From: Sthenelais limicola
Taxonomy: Eukaryota; Annelida; Polychaeta; Phyllodocida; Sigalionidae
NCBI GenBank assembly: GCA_942159475.1
Contig: OW804096.1
Location: 110,334,194-110,398,193 of the forward strand
Length of the DNA: 64,000 bases
Reading direction: 5' to 3'
A program made the translations under genes and the position numbers. This document shows, piece by piece, positions 53,933-64,000 of this stretch; the first letter of the stretch is position 1; every line of letters begins with the position of its first letter. The notes under the pieces are model-generated. The model made no database searches and had not been told where the DNA came from. It was given only the letters and a program-made list of their open reading frames with translations.

Positions 53933-56900
53933 ACACTCGTTTCGATGAGCAAGGTTAACTGACCGAAATAACCCAACTAAAAATCGGTTAAAAAGTATTA
54001 TATTTCAACATCCCAAAAGGATTTTTATTTGCATAGGCCCTAAATCCTTTTTTAAGAACTAATGGTGGAAACTTGAAATCATTGATTTGATTGAAAATCC
54101 AAGCTATTAATTTCTGTCCGAATGTCATGAAACATTCTTTTGAATAGGAAACCTGCAGGGCGTTTCATGAGTACTAGCGGGAGCTAATGGAAGGTAACAA
54201 TTAATTAATGAAAACTGCCATTATTAGCGATCCTCTCCTAAAGTTTTCCTAACTAGGTAAACCCCCGTTACACATAGCCTAGAGTTATATATTTGTTCTG
54301 TTGTATAATGATCGTTTCTCCTGACCATTTGGAATCATAGACATTATGAATACCGTTGGCCGATTATCATTAGGCCTAATAAGAATATATCACAAATCAT
54401 AGCCCCTGTTGTATAACAAATCTCTATCTACGTGTTCATAAACAACAGTTGCATTGTTTAATACTGAAACATGAAACAAAGGAGTCCTCGTGGCTTTAAA
54501 AATGACTTCAAAGGAAAATTTAAAGGTAGAGATGCATTGAGACACCGAAATGATGCATGTCATCCTCTATAATTGAAATTTACTATAATTTAAAGAATTT
54601 GACTTTTATTATTTTCATCTTAAAAACATGCTAAAAAATTACGAAAACTATTTTGCAGGGCAAAAAATAAATAAATGTGGAATGTATCAAACTCATAAAA
54701 TATCATCTAATATTGAATACTGGTACATTTGGATAGTTGAATTTGAATTTGAATTTTTTCATTATTAAGATAGTTTAAGATGGCTAAATGTGATGTCAGT
54801 GCATTGCAGAGCATGTTCGTTATGCAAGGCAGAATACCTACACAGTGAATATGGCATTGTTTATTCCCCCCCCCCCCAAATGATGTATGTCGATATTTTT
54901 TTAATGAAATGACTAACCATAACCGTAACCATAAGTATTCAGCTTTGATTTTTTGTTTCATTACAACAATTTTTAGGTAAGAAATAACCCCAAACATTTA
55001 TCAAGTCAATATTGAGGAGTTGTAGAAAATGAATCGCAGATGCCAAGGGATGTACAATGTCGTAGAAAGTTATACAACACAAGCATCAGAGATGGCTGTC
55101 TATGATCAAAGTCGTAGAATCCATCCACGCCCTCGCAGATTGCTATGCAATGGGTGCATAGTCTGGTTTTGCTAGATATCACGGTAGGATTCACACATAG
55201 TGGGGGTGTAGGAAGGAAAACAGAGAGAATCTTATACCGAGTATGGGACTAGCACAGCAGGCGGGAGGAATAAGAACTAGGGGGTCTGGGGAAATCTTTG
55301 AGAAAACAAGCAATGAAATTTGAATTCTTAATGAATTTAACATCATTTTCTGGAAATCTTAATGATTTCAAGCGGCCTCATGATATTACCTTTTCACAAC
55401 ATGGAGAAGTTCCTACACAATGATTTACATCAAGATTACGCCTTAAAGACTTTTTAACAATCTAACCCTCTGGGCATCTAGGCCTAGCAGAAGGCCTAGC
55501 ATGCTCCCGGTTACATCACAAACACCTTAGACCTAGGTTTTGTTATGGTATGTAATCTATGGAAATATTTATAGGCGGCTTGCCGTGCTGCACAAATTTG
55601 TGTCAATGGAAAGGCAGCTTCACGATGTCACTAAGCAACTGCATGGACATCACTTGTCTGCTATTGTGTCATGCTGAAATATTGTCCCCTGACCAGGTGC
55701 CGTTAGCAGCGGAGGCCTTAACAGGGGCTAACGGGAGCGAGTGGAATTTTCTCGTTGACAGCGAAGTGTAACGAGGGTCAACAGAATTATTTTTAGCGGA
55801 GTGAGTTCTGCAACACTTAAAGTGTCAGTAAACCCCCAAATATTATGAGCAATTCCATTTCCTTGCTATTATTGGAATGTAACCTCCCCAGTTTTATTTA
55901 ATTAAAGTTATTATTTAATGAGTTTTACCCATTTAAAGGAGTGAAAACGTAGTTCCACAGTTTAACACTCCATTCAAGGCGCCACTGTTTGCCTACGTCA
56001 TAAAGGTGCACCAATCTTGAAATGTACATGCAATGAACATAACAAACAACTCTTATAATTGCTGCTAGAAAGAAGGAGGGTGGGGTGGGAGGAAGGTGTT
56101 TGATCAATGCAGTTGTGCAGACCAAAACAACACTGTGTTACATATAGTTCTCTGGTCAAAACAATGGCTGAAAGCAGTGACAGTGAACTGTTTCAATTGC
56201 TGGGATATTGGGGGGAAAGGTAGGGATATTATGTTCATTTCTGGCGCACCTTTATGATGTCACACAGCACTCTCAGTGCCCTCTTGTGCTAAACAGACCT
56301 TTTCAACTAAGCTTTCCCAATTCGTGCCTGTAAGTGACTATAAGTTAGACATAAATGGAAGTAAAAAAATTGAGACTTGGGTGTTGTATTTATGGCTCCA
56401 TGAAGTTTGTTGTCCTAAAAGTGACCGGGAACCCGTTGACTGACCCTTTAAGCAGGTGACCGTAAATTCTTTTGTTAAAAAAATCTCCGTTCATAACTAA
56501 TAACGGAGAAACGAGCTCCTGGTAATGTTAATCTTATTGGATGTTATGTCAATTGTACTCACTTTAAATCTCAAAGTTAAGCCCCATTATGGAATTGAAT
56601 AAGTACATTTTACTAATAACCTAGTTTAAATGATCTCTTTATTTGTTGCAGAACAATTAATTGGTACAACTCTTCAAAATTGAGCTCTCTCTTTATCCTG
56701 TGGTGTCCCCTTAACTTTGATAAATATGTTACTCTTCATTTCTAAGCAGTTAAAGCCATAAACATCATTTGTCTTTCCATCACAGTAAAAGTGTCTTTCC
56801 ATTGTATGTAAACAGCTGGTATTTATTGCATAAAATCTTAGGTTTGAATTATTTGAAAGTTATTTGACTACACATGCCTGGTCATATCTCCATATCACTA

Positions 56901-57700
56901 AACAACATCAAAATGCACTTGATCATAAGATATAACACTAACAAAATTCTTTGTTTTTCCATTAGCCCACCATTTACAATTATAGAGTCTAGCATTAAAA
57001 TAAAAGCACCTACAAATAAGCTTTTACATTTGCTGAATACTTTCAGGAACCAAAAATACGTAACAAGTGTCAAATTGCCCAGTATGCATAGTACAAACCC
57101 AAAAAGCTTAATCTAAGATTGTCTTTCCTTCGACAATGTCTTTCCATAGCTTGATTGTCTTTCCATTTCAACAGTTTTATTGCTCTAGCACATTGAATGG
57201 AGTTCACGAGTTTTAATTTTCTCAGGGTTGGTAGAGGTGAGTACAATGGATAATCTAATACTATTATTAAACTATGCCATGCCATTATCAAAAAATGCGA
57301 ATCAATTAGTTTGGCGATGTAAAGACATTATTTTGACCACATCTCATCTCATATGAAGGGTATTGTATATTATCTCAATTTCTCTTTTGTTTTGAACAAA
57401 GGACCGTTCAATATCTGTGTATATAGTTGAGTATGACAATCAATCCAATTACATCTTTTATAGTGACTTCACCAATTTGGGCATATCGATCTATTTTGAC
57501 CATCACCAAAAGTGATATATTCTTATATTTCAACTAACTTCAGTAGTGCCTTTTGTTCAAATTTTGATTTCAACTGTATTTAATCATAGTGGGCATTCAA
57601 ATGCTCACTATATGATTTATCTTTGTAATGGTGTTGGTTTAACTAGATTATCTCTAATACATTTATTTTTTTAAATCAAGGTTTTTCATGAATATCTCAT
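53933..57700. other. 3.8 kb without a recognised gene
   Basis: Short frames only, often on both strands of the same stretch (for example 56874-57116). A 12-C run lies at about 54867. tctttccat recurs five times between 56770 and 57170. Confidence 0.45.
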
Positions 57701-57774
57701 GAGATATTATTGTAAAGTATGCAAAACTATATATGGCAAGTTAGAACTTGAGGAGATCTAGGCTATAGAAGTAC
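57701..57774 (+). repeat. Dispersed repeat, inverted copy of 14412-14484
   Basis: gagatattattgtaaagtat, gcaaaactatat, gaacttgaggagatctagg and tagaagtac match the reverse complement of the 14.4-kb copy. Confidence 0.8.
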
Positions 57775-58198
57775 ATGTCTTAGGAGGATCTGGTTTTAAT
57801 TGTATACTTCGGGTAAATTCTTTAAAAAGGTTATGGAGGTTTGAATAAAGGAAGAATCTGTGCGATACCAACGTGATAAAAATTGATATATGCAAACTCG
57901 ACAGAAATAATTCCTTCATGTTAACTCTTAGCATTGCAATGCCTACCTATGTTAGTTGTTATTGCACATGTATAATATCAAGTTCCCATGAAAATTATTT
58001 CTTTGACGTTTTAGTAACTTTTCAAACAGTAAAAATGTCCAAAAAGTGGTGATACCAACGTGTACCCATTCAAGTGTCCTCTCCCTTCCATAGTTTCTAC
58101 TTCTAAGGCAATTGTTTGTCATGGGGTGGTGTGCTTCAATGCAAAGATATGCCCCAAGATTTCTTTAAAAAATCAAATCAATAATTACCCAGTTATTA

Positions 58199-58326
58199 TA
58201 GCAAATGGCCCTCTGTTCGGGTTCAAACTGATCTCGACCCATCAGAAAACAGGACGAACCCCGAAGGGGTGAGTTCCCGTTTTCTGATGGGTCAAGATCA
58301 GTTTGTGAACAGAGGGCCATTTGCTA
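58199..58326. repeat. 128-bp fold-back palindrome, apex ACCCCGAAGGGGT
   Basis: Arms (tagcaaatggccctctgttc, aaactgatct, gacccatcagaaaac) pair almost perfectly over about 50 bp. The centre is acgaACCCCGAAGGGGTgagtt. A possible 6-bp target duplication, ttatta, lies at 58193-58198 and 58328-58333. Confidence 0.92.
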
Positions 58327-58333
58327 TTTATTA

Positions 58334-61300
58334 CACACCCTATTTGGATGTTAACAAGTTATAAGTTTATTAAGTTAATCAATCATTTAATGAACTATTT
58401 TTCTGTTTAACTTTATAATCAGTTTAAGTTCATGTATATATTGTGCGTTTCCAAAGGAAACAAATTCTACGGTCAACTATTTGTGCGCAATGGCTAGATT
58501 ATGAATATCAGATGTACTGTAATCTGAAATGCCTCGAATGTCTGTATTAGAAGAACACAGGAGTGGAAGTAAAATTCAGTTTATTAACAAACTAGGAAAG
58601 TTGCACGCTCCCTGTTTACAAAGGCAGTTGGATAAACATGAAAGTACAATGCAAGGGAATTAGACATAAGACATCAAACAACATATTGTAATCTAATAAT
58701 ACACAATTGTCTTTTAGTCTTTGCAATTCCGAGCTTGTCTGTCTCCAAGACTTGAAACCCAGAAATCCCAAAGGGTGTAGTACGTGTAGATCACTCAGAT
58801 TCAGTCATGGGTGGTCCGCTCTAAATGGGTTCCTCTCAAAACCTATACAGTGGCCTTAAGTGGCAACTTGTCAATCAAACCAAGATAGCCAATAGAATAC
58901 AATAAATGTCAACCAATAGGATGTCACACTGGCCTTCAGGAATTTACTGCAGAGATGGTAGAAGGTTGTCAATCAAGCAGTCCTTGCATAAGTGCAAAGT
59001 TAGTAGTGTTGGCGTGAATTACATCACACAGAGATGGGCATCCAGATATCCTCCCAGATAAGTGTCCACACTCCTCACACCAATCCTCAACCAACACCTC
59101 AAAATGTATCACATGAACTTGCTACTCAGGATGATTGACAGAATGGTACCCAATTCACAAACATTCACGAATTTTTTTTTAAAAAAATACCGTAGAATGT
59201 AAAAAGTAAATTTAACTTGTTAAGCCTATAGTTTAACTCGAGGAGGCTTCATTCACCGCAATTTGTAGGCCTAAGTTACGCGGTCGGGACAACGTCATCT
59301 GGCCTACTATACGCTGCACCAATGAAATTGCATCTTTGGCCGAACGGCACACGTGAGCGGTTTGTATCAACCGAACTGCACCCCCAAACTGCACCTTTCT
59401 AACTGCTCACGTGTGTAATAATGTGGCAAACATATTGTACACGTTGCTATCTTGTACACGTTGGTATCTCCGTTCTAACCATAATCCTCATACAAAACAA
59501 ATGCTTCCAAATAAAAAAAAAAGAAGTCAGCAATATTGAAAGAGGCTTATAATTGCTTAATTTTCTAATTGTATTTTGCAATGCTTCTCCAGTGATCCTT
59601 TATATGGAAGTTGTAAACAGTCTAATGCAGGCAATAAGCATTGCACGTTTCTTCACCTGAGATTTATTTTACACCCACAGGACATGATGTATTCCTGCTA
59701 GGTTGCTTTTATCTTAAGACGCTGCTCCGCCGGTGACCTTTCTTTGACTTCCATCTTATTGCATCCACCTGAGAGGTACATAGCTATTAATAGAATCATG
59801 GGGTATGGAAAAGGAGACCTTTAACCACTCTGTCAGACCAGTGATGATAACTTTCTCATTTTTATTTGATAAGGAAATTACCTTTCACAGCCTATTATTT
59901 CATATCCCATAGTAAATGAAAAGAACATCATATTTCATATCTGGATGCCACACCTATTGATGCATTCATATTTGACAGAGTTTCAATTTCCTAATTAAAG
60001 GAATCCAACGTTGTTTTGGGGGTAATACTGAGCATTAAATGTGTATAAGGCTATACAGAATAAGCATTTCAATGTGTATGGCGGAGATAGAAACAAGGAT
60101 AGAATGAGGGACGTTCTGGTGGCCTTTCACAACGAATGAGAGTAATCGATCTCCTTGGGCCAGACATGCTATTTATGTGATAATGTACTCAGCCCCTCTT
60201 TGCACCATAAATCATATGAAAGGTATCATGCTATGTATCAGGTTGGTTAATGTGGTGTTATGGCGGCTTCTAATCCCCGGTAATCAAAATGCTGGATTAC
60301 AATAAACCCATTACATTGTGCCCAAACAAAGATCAAGGGTCTATTTTTACATAAATCAAAAAACTTTACTCAGAGTAGACTAGAAGATTAGTTTGGGGTG
60401 TCTAGGGACAGAATCATCTACCAAATTCCCAAGCTTAGTTATAACTAAGCATGGGAATTCGCTTCAGGGTCATTCCAGTGTGAATATCCAAACTTTCCAA
60501 TACCGAGAACTCCAAAATAACGAACAGAACCACGAAGACCCATGCATAGTTCCTATATGAATTTGGTAGACCTGCACTGTGTGGAAATTGTAAAATCCAT
60601 TTTTTTCATTTTGAAGAATAAAAGATAAATGATGATAATTAAACATCATTCTATAGGATTATCATCAATAAGGTATAATCATTAATTCGGAAACATAAAA
60701 TCATGGGAATATTTGTTAGCTTTTTAAATATCAACTAATAACTAAAATATCAACCGGATACCTGAATGTTAGCCAGTTTTGAAAGCTTTTATTGGGTAGG
60801 CAGCAACAATCACCCAAAGACTCGGGAAAAGGAACCATCATGAATGGGTTTTGAGGGAAATGTCTCGAAAAAGTAACGCAGGAGGACAGGTCTAGCACAG
60901 GCAATCACTTAAAGGAACCTTTCTGTCGAACCAGAATTAAGTGTCCTCCATTTTCCCCGAGGAGCACGGTAGAACCCCTTGGGAACCACACCCTTCCTTT
61001 TCCGTTAAGGTCCTAATCCAAGACCATTTTAGGTCGGGGACCTTTTGGCAACAGTCACTAGAAGATTAAAGACCTGTCATAGAGAGGAAAGTCATAGCTA
61101 CATCCGCAGCAAATGTATTCTTACAAGTGACATTTGTGTTCTTTGGAGGGACTTCCCTCCAGCTGAGACTGCCAACTCTCATGGAGTAATGATCTGAATA
61201 TTGGTAATTTAAATCTCTGACAGCATGGCTACCCATAGGTAGGTAAAAATGTATAACAAGTGGCACCAGGCGACAGGTGTACACTTTTTATGTTTGAATG

Positions 61301-61647
61301 AATGTAATCATAATGTAGTAATCAGTTCATACGTCGATATGTTTAGCAACTATTTCCTAAAACACCATTTCCATGAAATAACAAAGAGAATCATCAACAC
61401 CATCAATATAATGCTATTACAAACCCACCAGTGTATGACAGAAATTGACAAACGTATTTCAAAAACTTTAGACGTGTATAACTATGTGCATACATGTATG
61501 TGTATAGGTTTGCACTAGCAACAGATTCTAACTCATTATTCCTTTGGGAATGTTGAAGTATAATACTTTTTTTCATTCTATCAGAGAACCGATTTTAAGG
61601 GTTTTTTTTGCAAGATCGACATTGCTCATGAAAATGAGTGTTATATG
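58334..61647. other. 3.3 kb without a recognised gene
   Basis: AT-rich with scattered short frames. gataccaacgtgta (58051) is inverted at about 59456-59469, which could be a remnant of element ends around the palindrome, but 14 bp is weak evidence. Confidence 0.45.
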
Positions 61648-61719
61648 GGTTCCTGACGAAAGTAAATAATACTGCACAATCCAGCTTGCAGTTCAGCATG
61701 GTTTCATGCAGTAGGAATC
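61648..61719 (-). repeat. Dispersed 70-bp repeat, copy 3
   Basis: Inverted relative to copies 1 and 2. It shares ggttcctga, atactgcacaat, gcttgcagttcagc and tgcagtaggaatc (written on the plus strand). Confidence 0.85.
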
Positions 61720-63049
61720 GCAGATGCTACAAGAACAGTTGAACTTTTAAAGAGTTAACTGAAAAGAAGTTAGGTGGAAGATGTGGACTAAATGTGAATT
61801 ATGGTACTTTACTTTTTTATGAATAATCCTTACTTGTTGACCCCACTTGACCTTTATATCTTACAACATGTAAATGTATAATTCATTCCACTATGCCAGT
61901 GCATAATAAAGTCCAAATTCCATGAAAATATTAGTTTTGTACCCAGATTTAGAATTTTTCATTGATTAAAAATAATAATTGTTCACTAATCAAATCTTGC
62001 AGATGACAGAGCGAATCTTCAATATTTTCAAGATGGTGGCCATTTTTACAAAATGGCGGCTTCTTTTAAGCTGTGTTACCTGTTTTTCCTTTATGACTAA
62101 AACAATATTTAAGCTAGACCCTTTAAATTTTGTGTAGTGGTGGAGGCAATATTTATTTATTATCTGGTTAAAAATTGGTGATCTTTGTCAAGGTCAAGGT
62201 CATTTGTAATGAGGTCAAATGTCAGATATCATTTCTACTATAGAATCAAACAAACAGAAGAAAACTTGGCATAGAGATCACTAATGAGGCTAGGGATGAT
62301 TCTTTTCAAGGAAGTTGTCCAAATAATGCTAACCTGACATCTTACAATATTTAAGAATTCCAAGATGGCCGCCAATATGGCTGCCTCAATAGTAACTTTG
62401 TTAATAATCATTGGATTTTGAAGTGCAGCATACCAAAACATAGGTTTTCAATGGTGAGGAATGCATTGAACATGTCTAAAACCACTTTAGATAATATTTT
62501 AAAAAGATACAGTGTTGCCATAGCGACCAACTTATTGATCAGTGCATCACAATAATTGTAGCAGTGTTATGTAACATTACGTAACATTGTGTAACCTCAT
62601 TATATTTATATTAATTACTAATTATCACCTATTATCTCATTACTTAAAACCGCTAATTATACTTAACTAGCTAGGACTGTGCAAGTCTACTTATACATGC
62701 TATGCCATGGATATTACGTAAGGGCTCTGCCCACTCATTACATATGCATGTAACCCAGGAGGAGCCTGTACTATTCTAGATCATTAAACAGTTGCTTCGT
62801 TCTTCTCATGAAGATCAGACGTTCGTTAGTCTTCTTCTATTAGATCATTACATCAAGAAAGTCAAAGGTGGATTCTCAGATATTATAACTAGTATGTAAT
62901 CATTAGTTACACATGCAGATGCCCTGTTGTATGACGGATGTACACAACCTAACCAAATTTACTCATATTATGATGGATAGGACTGAATTCATCAATACCC
63001 TGCTGCTGTTATATATTTATATAAGAACTTGAATCAACTGAGAGAAAAT
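61720..63049. other. Intergenic DNA, no gene recognised
   Basis: It contains tcaaggtcaaggtca and gaggtca at 62187-62217, which look like nuclear-receptor half-sites, inside what appears to be repeat-type sequence (caagatggcggcc-like strings at 62030-62065 and 62360-62380). Confidence 0.4.
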
Positions 63050-63930
63050 GGCCACTAGTGTGCACCAAACTCTAAATGGTCTCCGACCACATATGTCTTG
63101 CCTTCTGTTGCTGTGTTTCTAATGAATTTCATACAGGCATCAGCAAATTGTTGAGGAAACAAAATCCTAAATTTGCAATGTGATATACAAACCTAGAAAT
63201 TGTATCAATCCTTTTTAATTCCCATAACTACATGCCCAGAGAGATGGCCTGTTGAATGCTCCCATATTTCTACAAATACAGCCACCTGAACTATGCAAAG
63301 TGGGGAACAATATATGTGACAGAGATGGAAATGCTACCACAGGCTATACTAGCTCAATTTAGAGGGAAGTTTGTTATGAATTTGTCATGAAAGAAGCAAT
63401 TTGATCAAGATGACCTCAATCAAAGCCAGGAAATAGTTGGTCTAACCAAAAGGCCGAGTTCCCTCATGTGATGGGTCTCAAGCATAGGTCTGAGATAGCC
63501 CAAGGTACCAGAGAGATATTTAGAGCAACCACTAATGAAGCTGTCCATGGGGAAGTTGATGGAGGAAATGGAATTAATCTTGCGACTGAGAACCATGAGG
63601 ATCTGGTTGATTCCTCAAATGGAACTGCACATGAATACATTTATGATAGGGATTATTTGTCCAAAGACCCTCAACATATCAGATGATTTAGCTCTTATTG
63701 TTGATAGTCAAGGCCTTGTTTCTTTGTGTAAGACAGACAACTAGACAGAAATTTGGAGATTTGTCAGATAAATCTTCAGGTGCTGCCTTTGAATATGGCC
63801 ATCACTTTCATTGCATTGATGTTGTTTTTGATTTACACAATCCACTTGCCATTAACATTTTGGGAAAGATGGGATTGAAGGAAATCCATCAACTGAAGGA
63901 CAATTTGCATCCCTGTAGATAGTACTGCTT
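63050..63930 (+). pseudogene. Decayed copy of a multicopy invertebrate ORF
   Basis: In one frame from 63268 it reads YSHLNYAKWGTIYVTEMEML, stops at 63388-63390, then continues in the same frame with DQDDLNQSQEIVGLTKRPSS before another stop. Later, in shifted frames, come LALIVDSQGLVSLC and FHCIDVVFDLHNP. The order H-NYA+---Y---M--LP, then QEI-G-T---S-L-RW, then D--LV--- and D-VFD-Y matches a protein I recall as multicopy and transposon-associated in cnidarians, molluscs and fish, with unknown function. Several stops and frame changes show it is dead. It may continue beyond the window. Confidence 0.5.
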
Positions 63931-64000
63931 CTACACAAATTACAGGACTTATATTACTTTCTTACTATGAAACCAAGGCAGCTTTGGAAAGGTTTTTCAT

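Noticed and set aside
62187..62217. Nuclear-receptor response element (aaggtcaaggtca ... gaggtca)
   Set aside because: Short motifs within repeat-like sequence; likely by chance.

Overview
The window is eukaryotic nuclear DNA. It is AT-rich, with interrupted genes, canonical GT-AG introns, many dispersed repeats, and non-LTR and DNA transposon debris. Repeat content and gene structure look like a marine invertebrate genome. A 17-bp start resembling a common bivalve repeat (51294-51310) hints at a mollusc, but that is recall only and the phylum is not established. Two things carry most of the information: a nearly intact non-LTR retrotransposon at the left end, and five exons of one conserved host gene on the minus strand.

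Retrotransposon (about 1990-9522, + strand). It has a short 5' leader, an ORF1 broken by one frame change (2256-2888, then 2936-4288), a separate small ORF (4300-4920), a 1.2-kb spacer, ORF2 (6116-8989), and a 3' UTR with a hairpin, AATAAA and an A-tail. ORF1 reads coiled coil, then an RRM/L1-ORF1-like nucleic-acid-binding region, then a complete NADAR (YbiA-like N-glycosidase) domain, then a low-complexity tail. The small ORF is an SGNH/GDSL-type hydrolase. ORF2 is an APE-type endonuclease plus reverse transcriptase of the CR1/L2/Jockey general type. A retrotransposon carrying a NADAR domain, linked to NAD/ADP-ribose and nucleoside glycoside chemistry, beside an SGNH hydrolase is the most unusual system here.

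Host gene (27030-38453, - strand). Five exons encode about 360 residues of a C7orf25/UPF0415 (DUF1308) homologue through to the stop codon. All four joins keep reading phase. The N-terminal exons were not found and may lie beyond 64 kb. The introns are full of repeats.

The rest is intergenic or intronic DNA with layered repeats. There are TA-flanked nonautonomous DNA elements (11729-12518, 17192-18215, 27711-28575). A 2.7-kb element has CCCACACTAG ends and many CGGGAG palindromes (14021-16758). A 3.65-kb segment is bounded by a 32-bp inverted repeat (20798-24449). Three 128-161-bp fold-back palindromes share a similar apex (19.0, 34.5 and 58.3 kb). Two minisatellite families recur at distant loci. 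There is also a tRNA-derived SINE-like sequence (about 40.1 kb), a decayed reverse-transcriptase tail (20.0 kb) and a decayed multicopy ORF at the right end (63.3-63.9 kb). No CRISPR, rRNA or intact tRNA gene was seen. Long stretches between 43 and 63 kb hold nothing I could recognise as genes.
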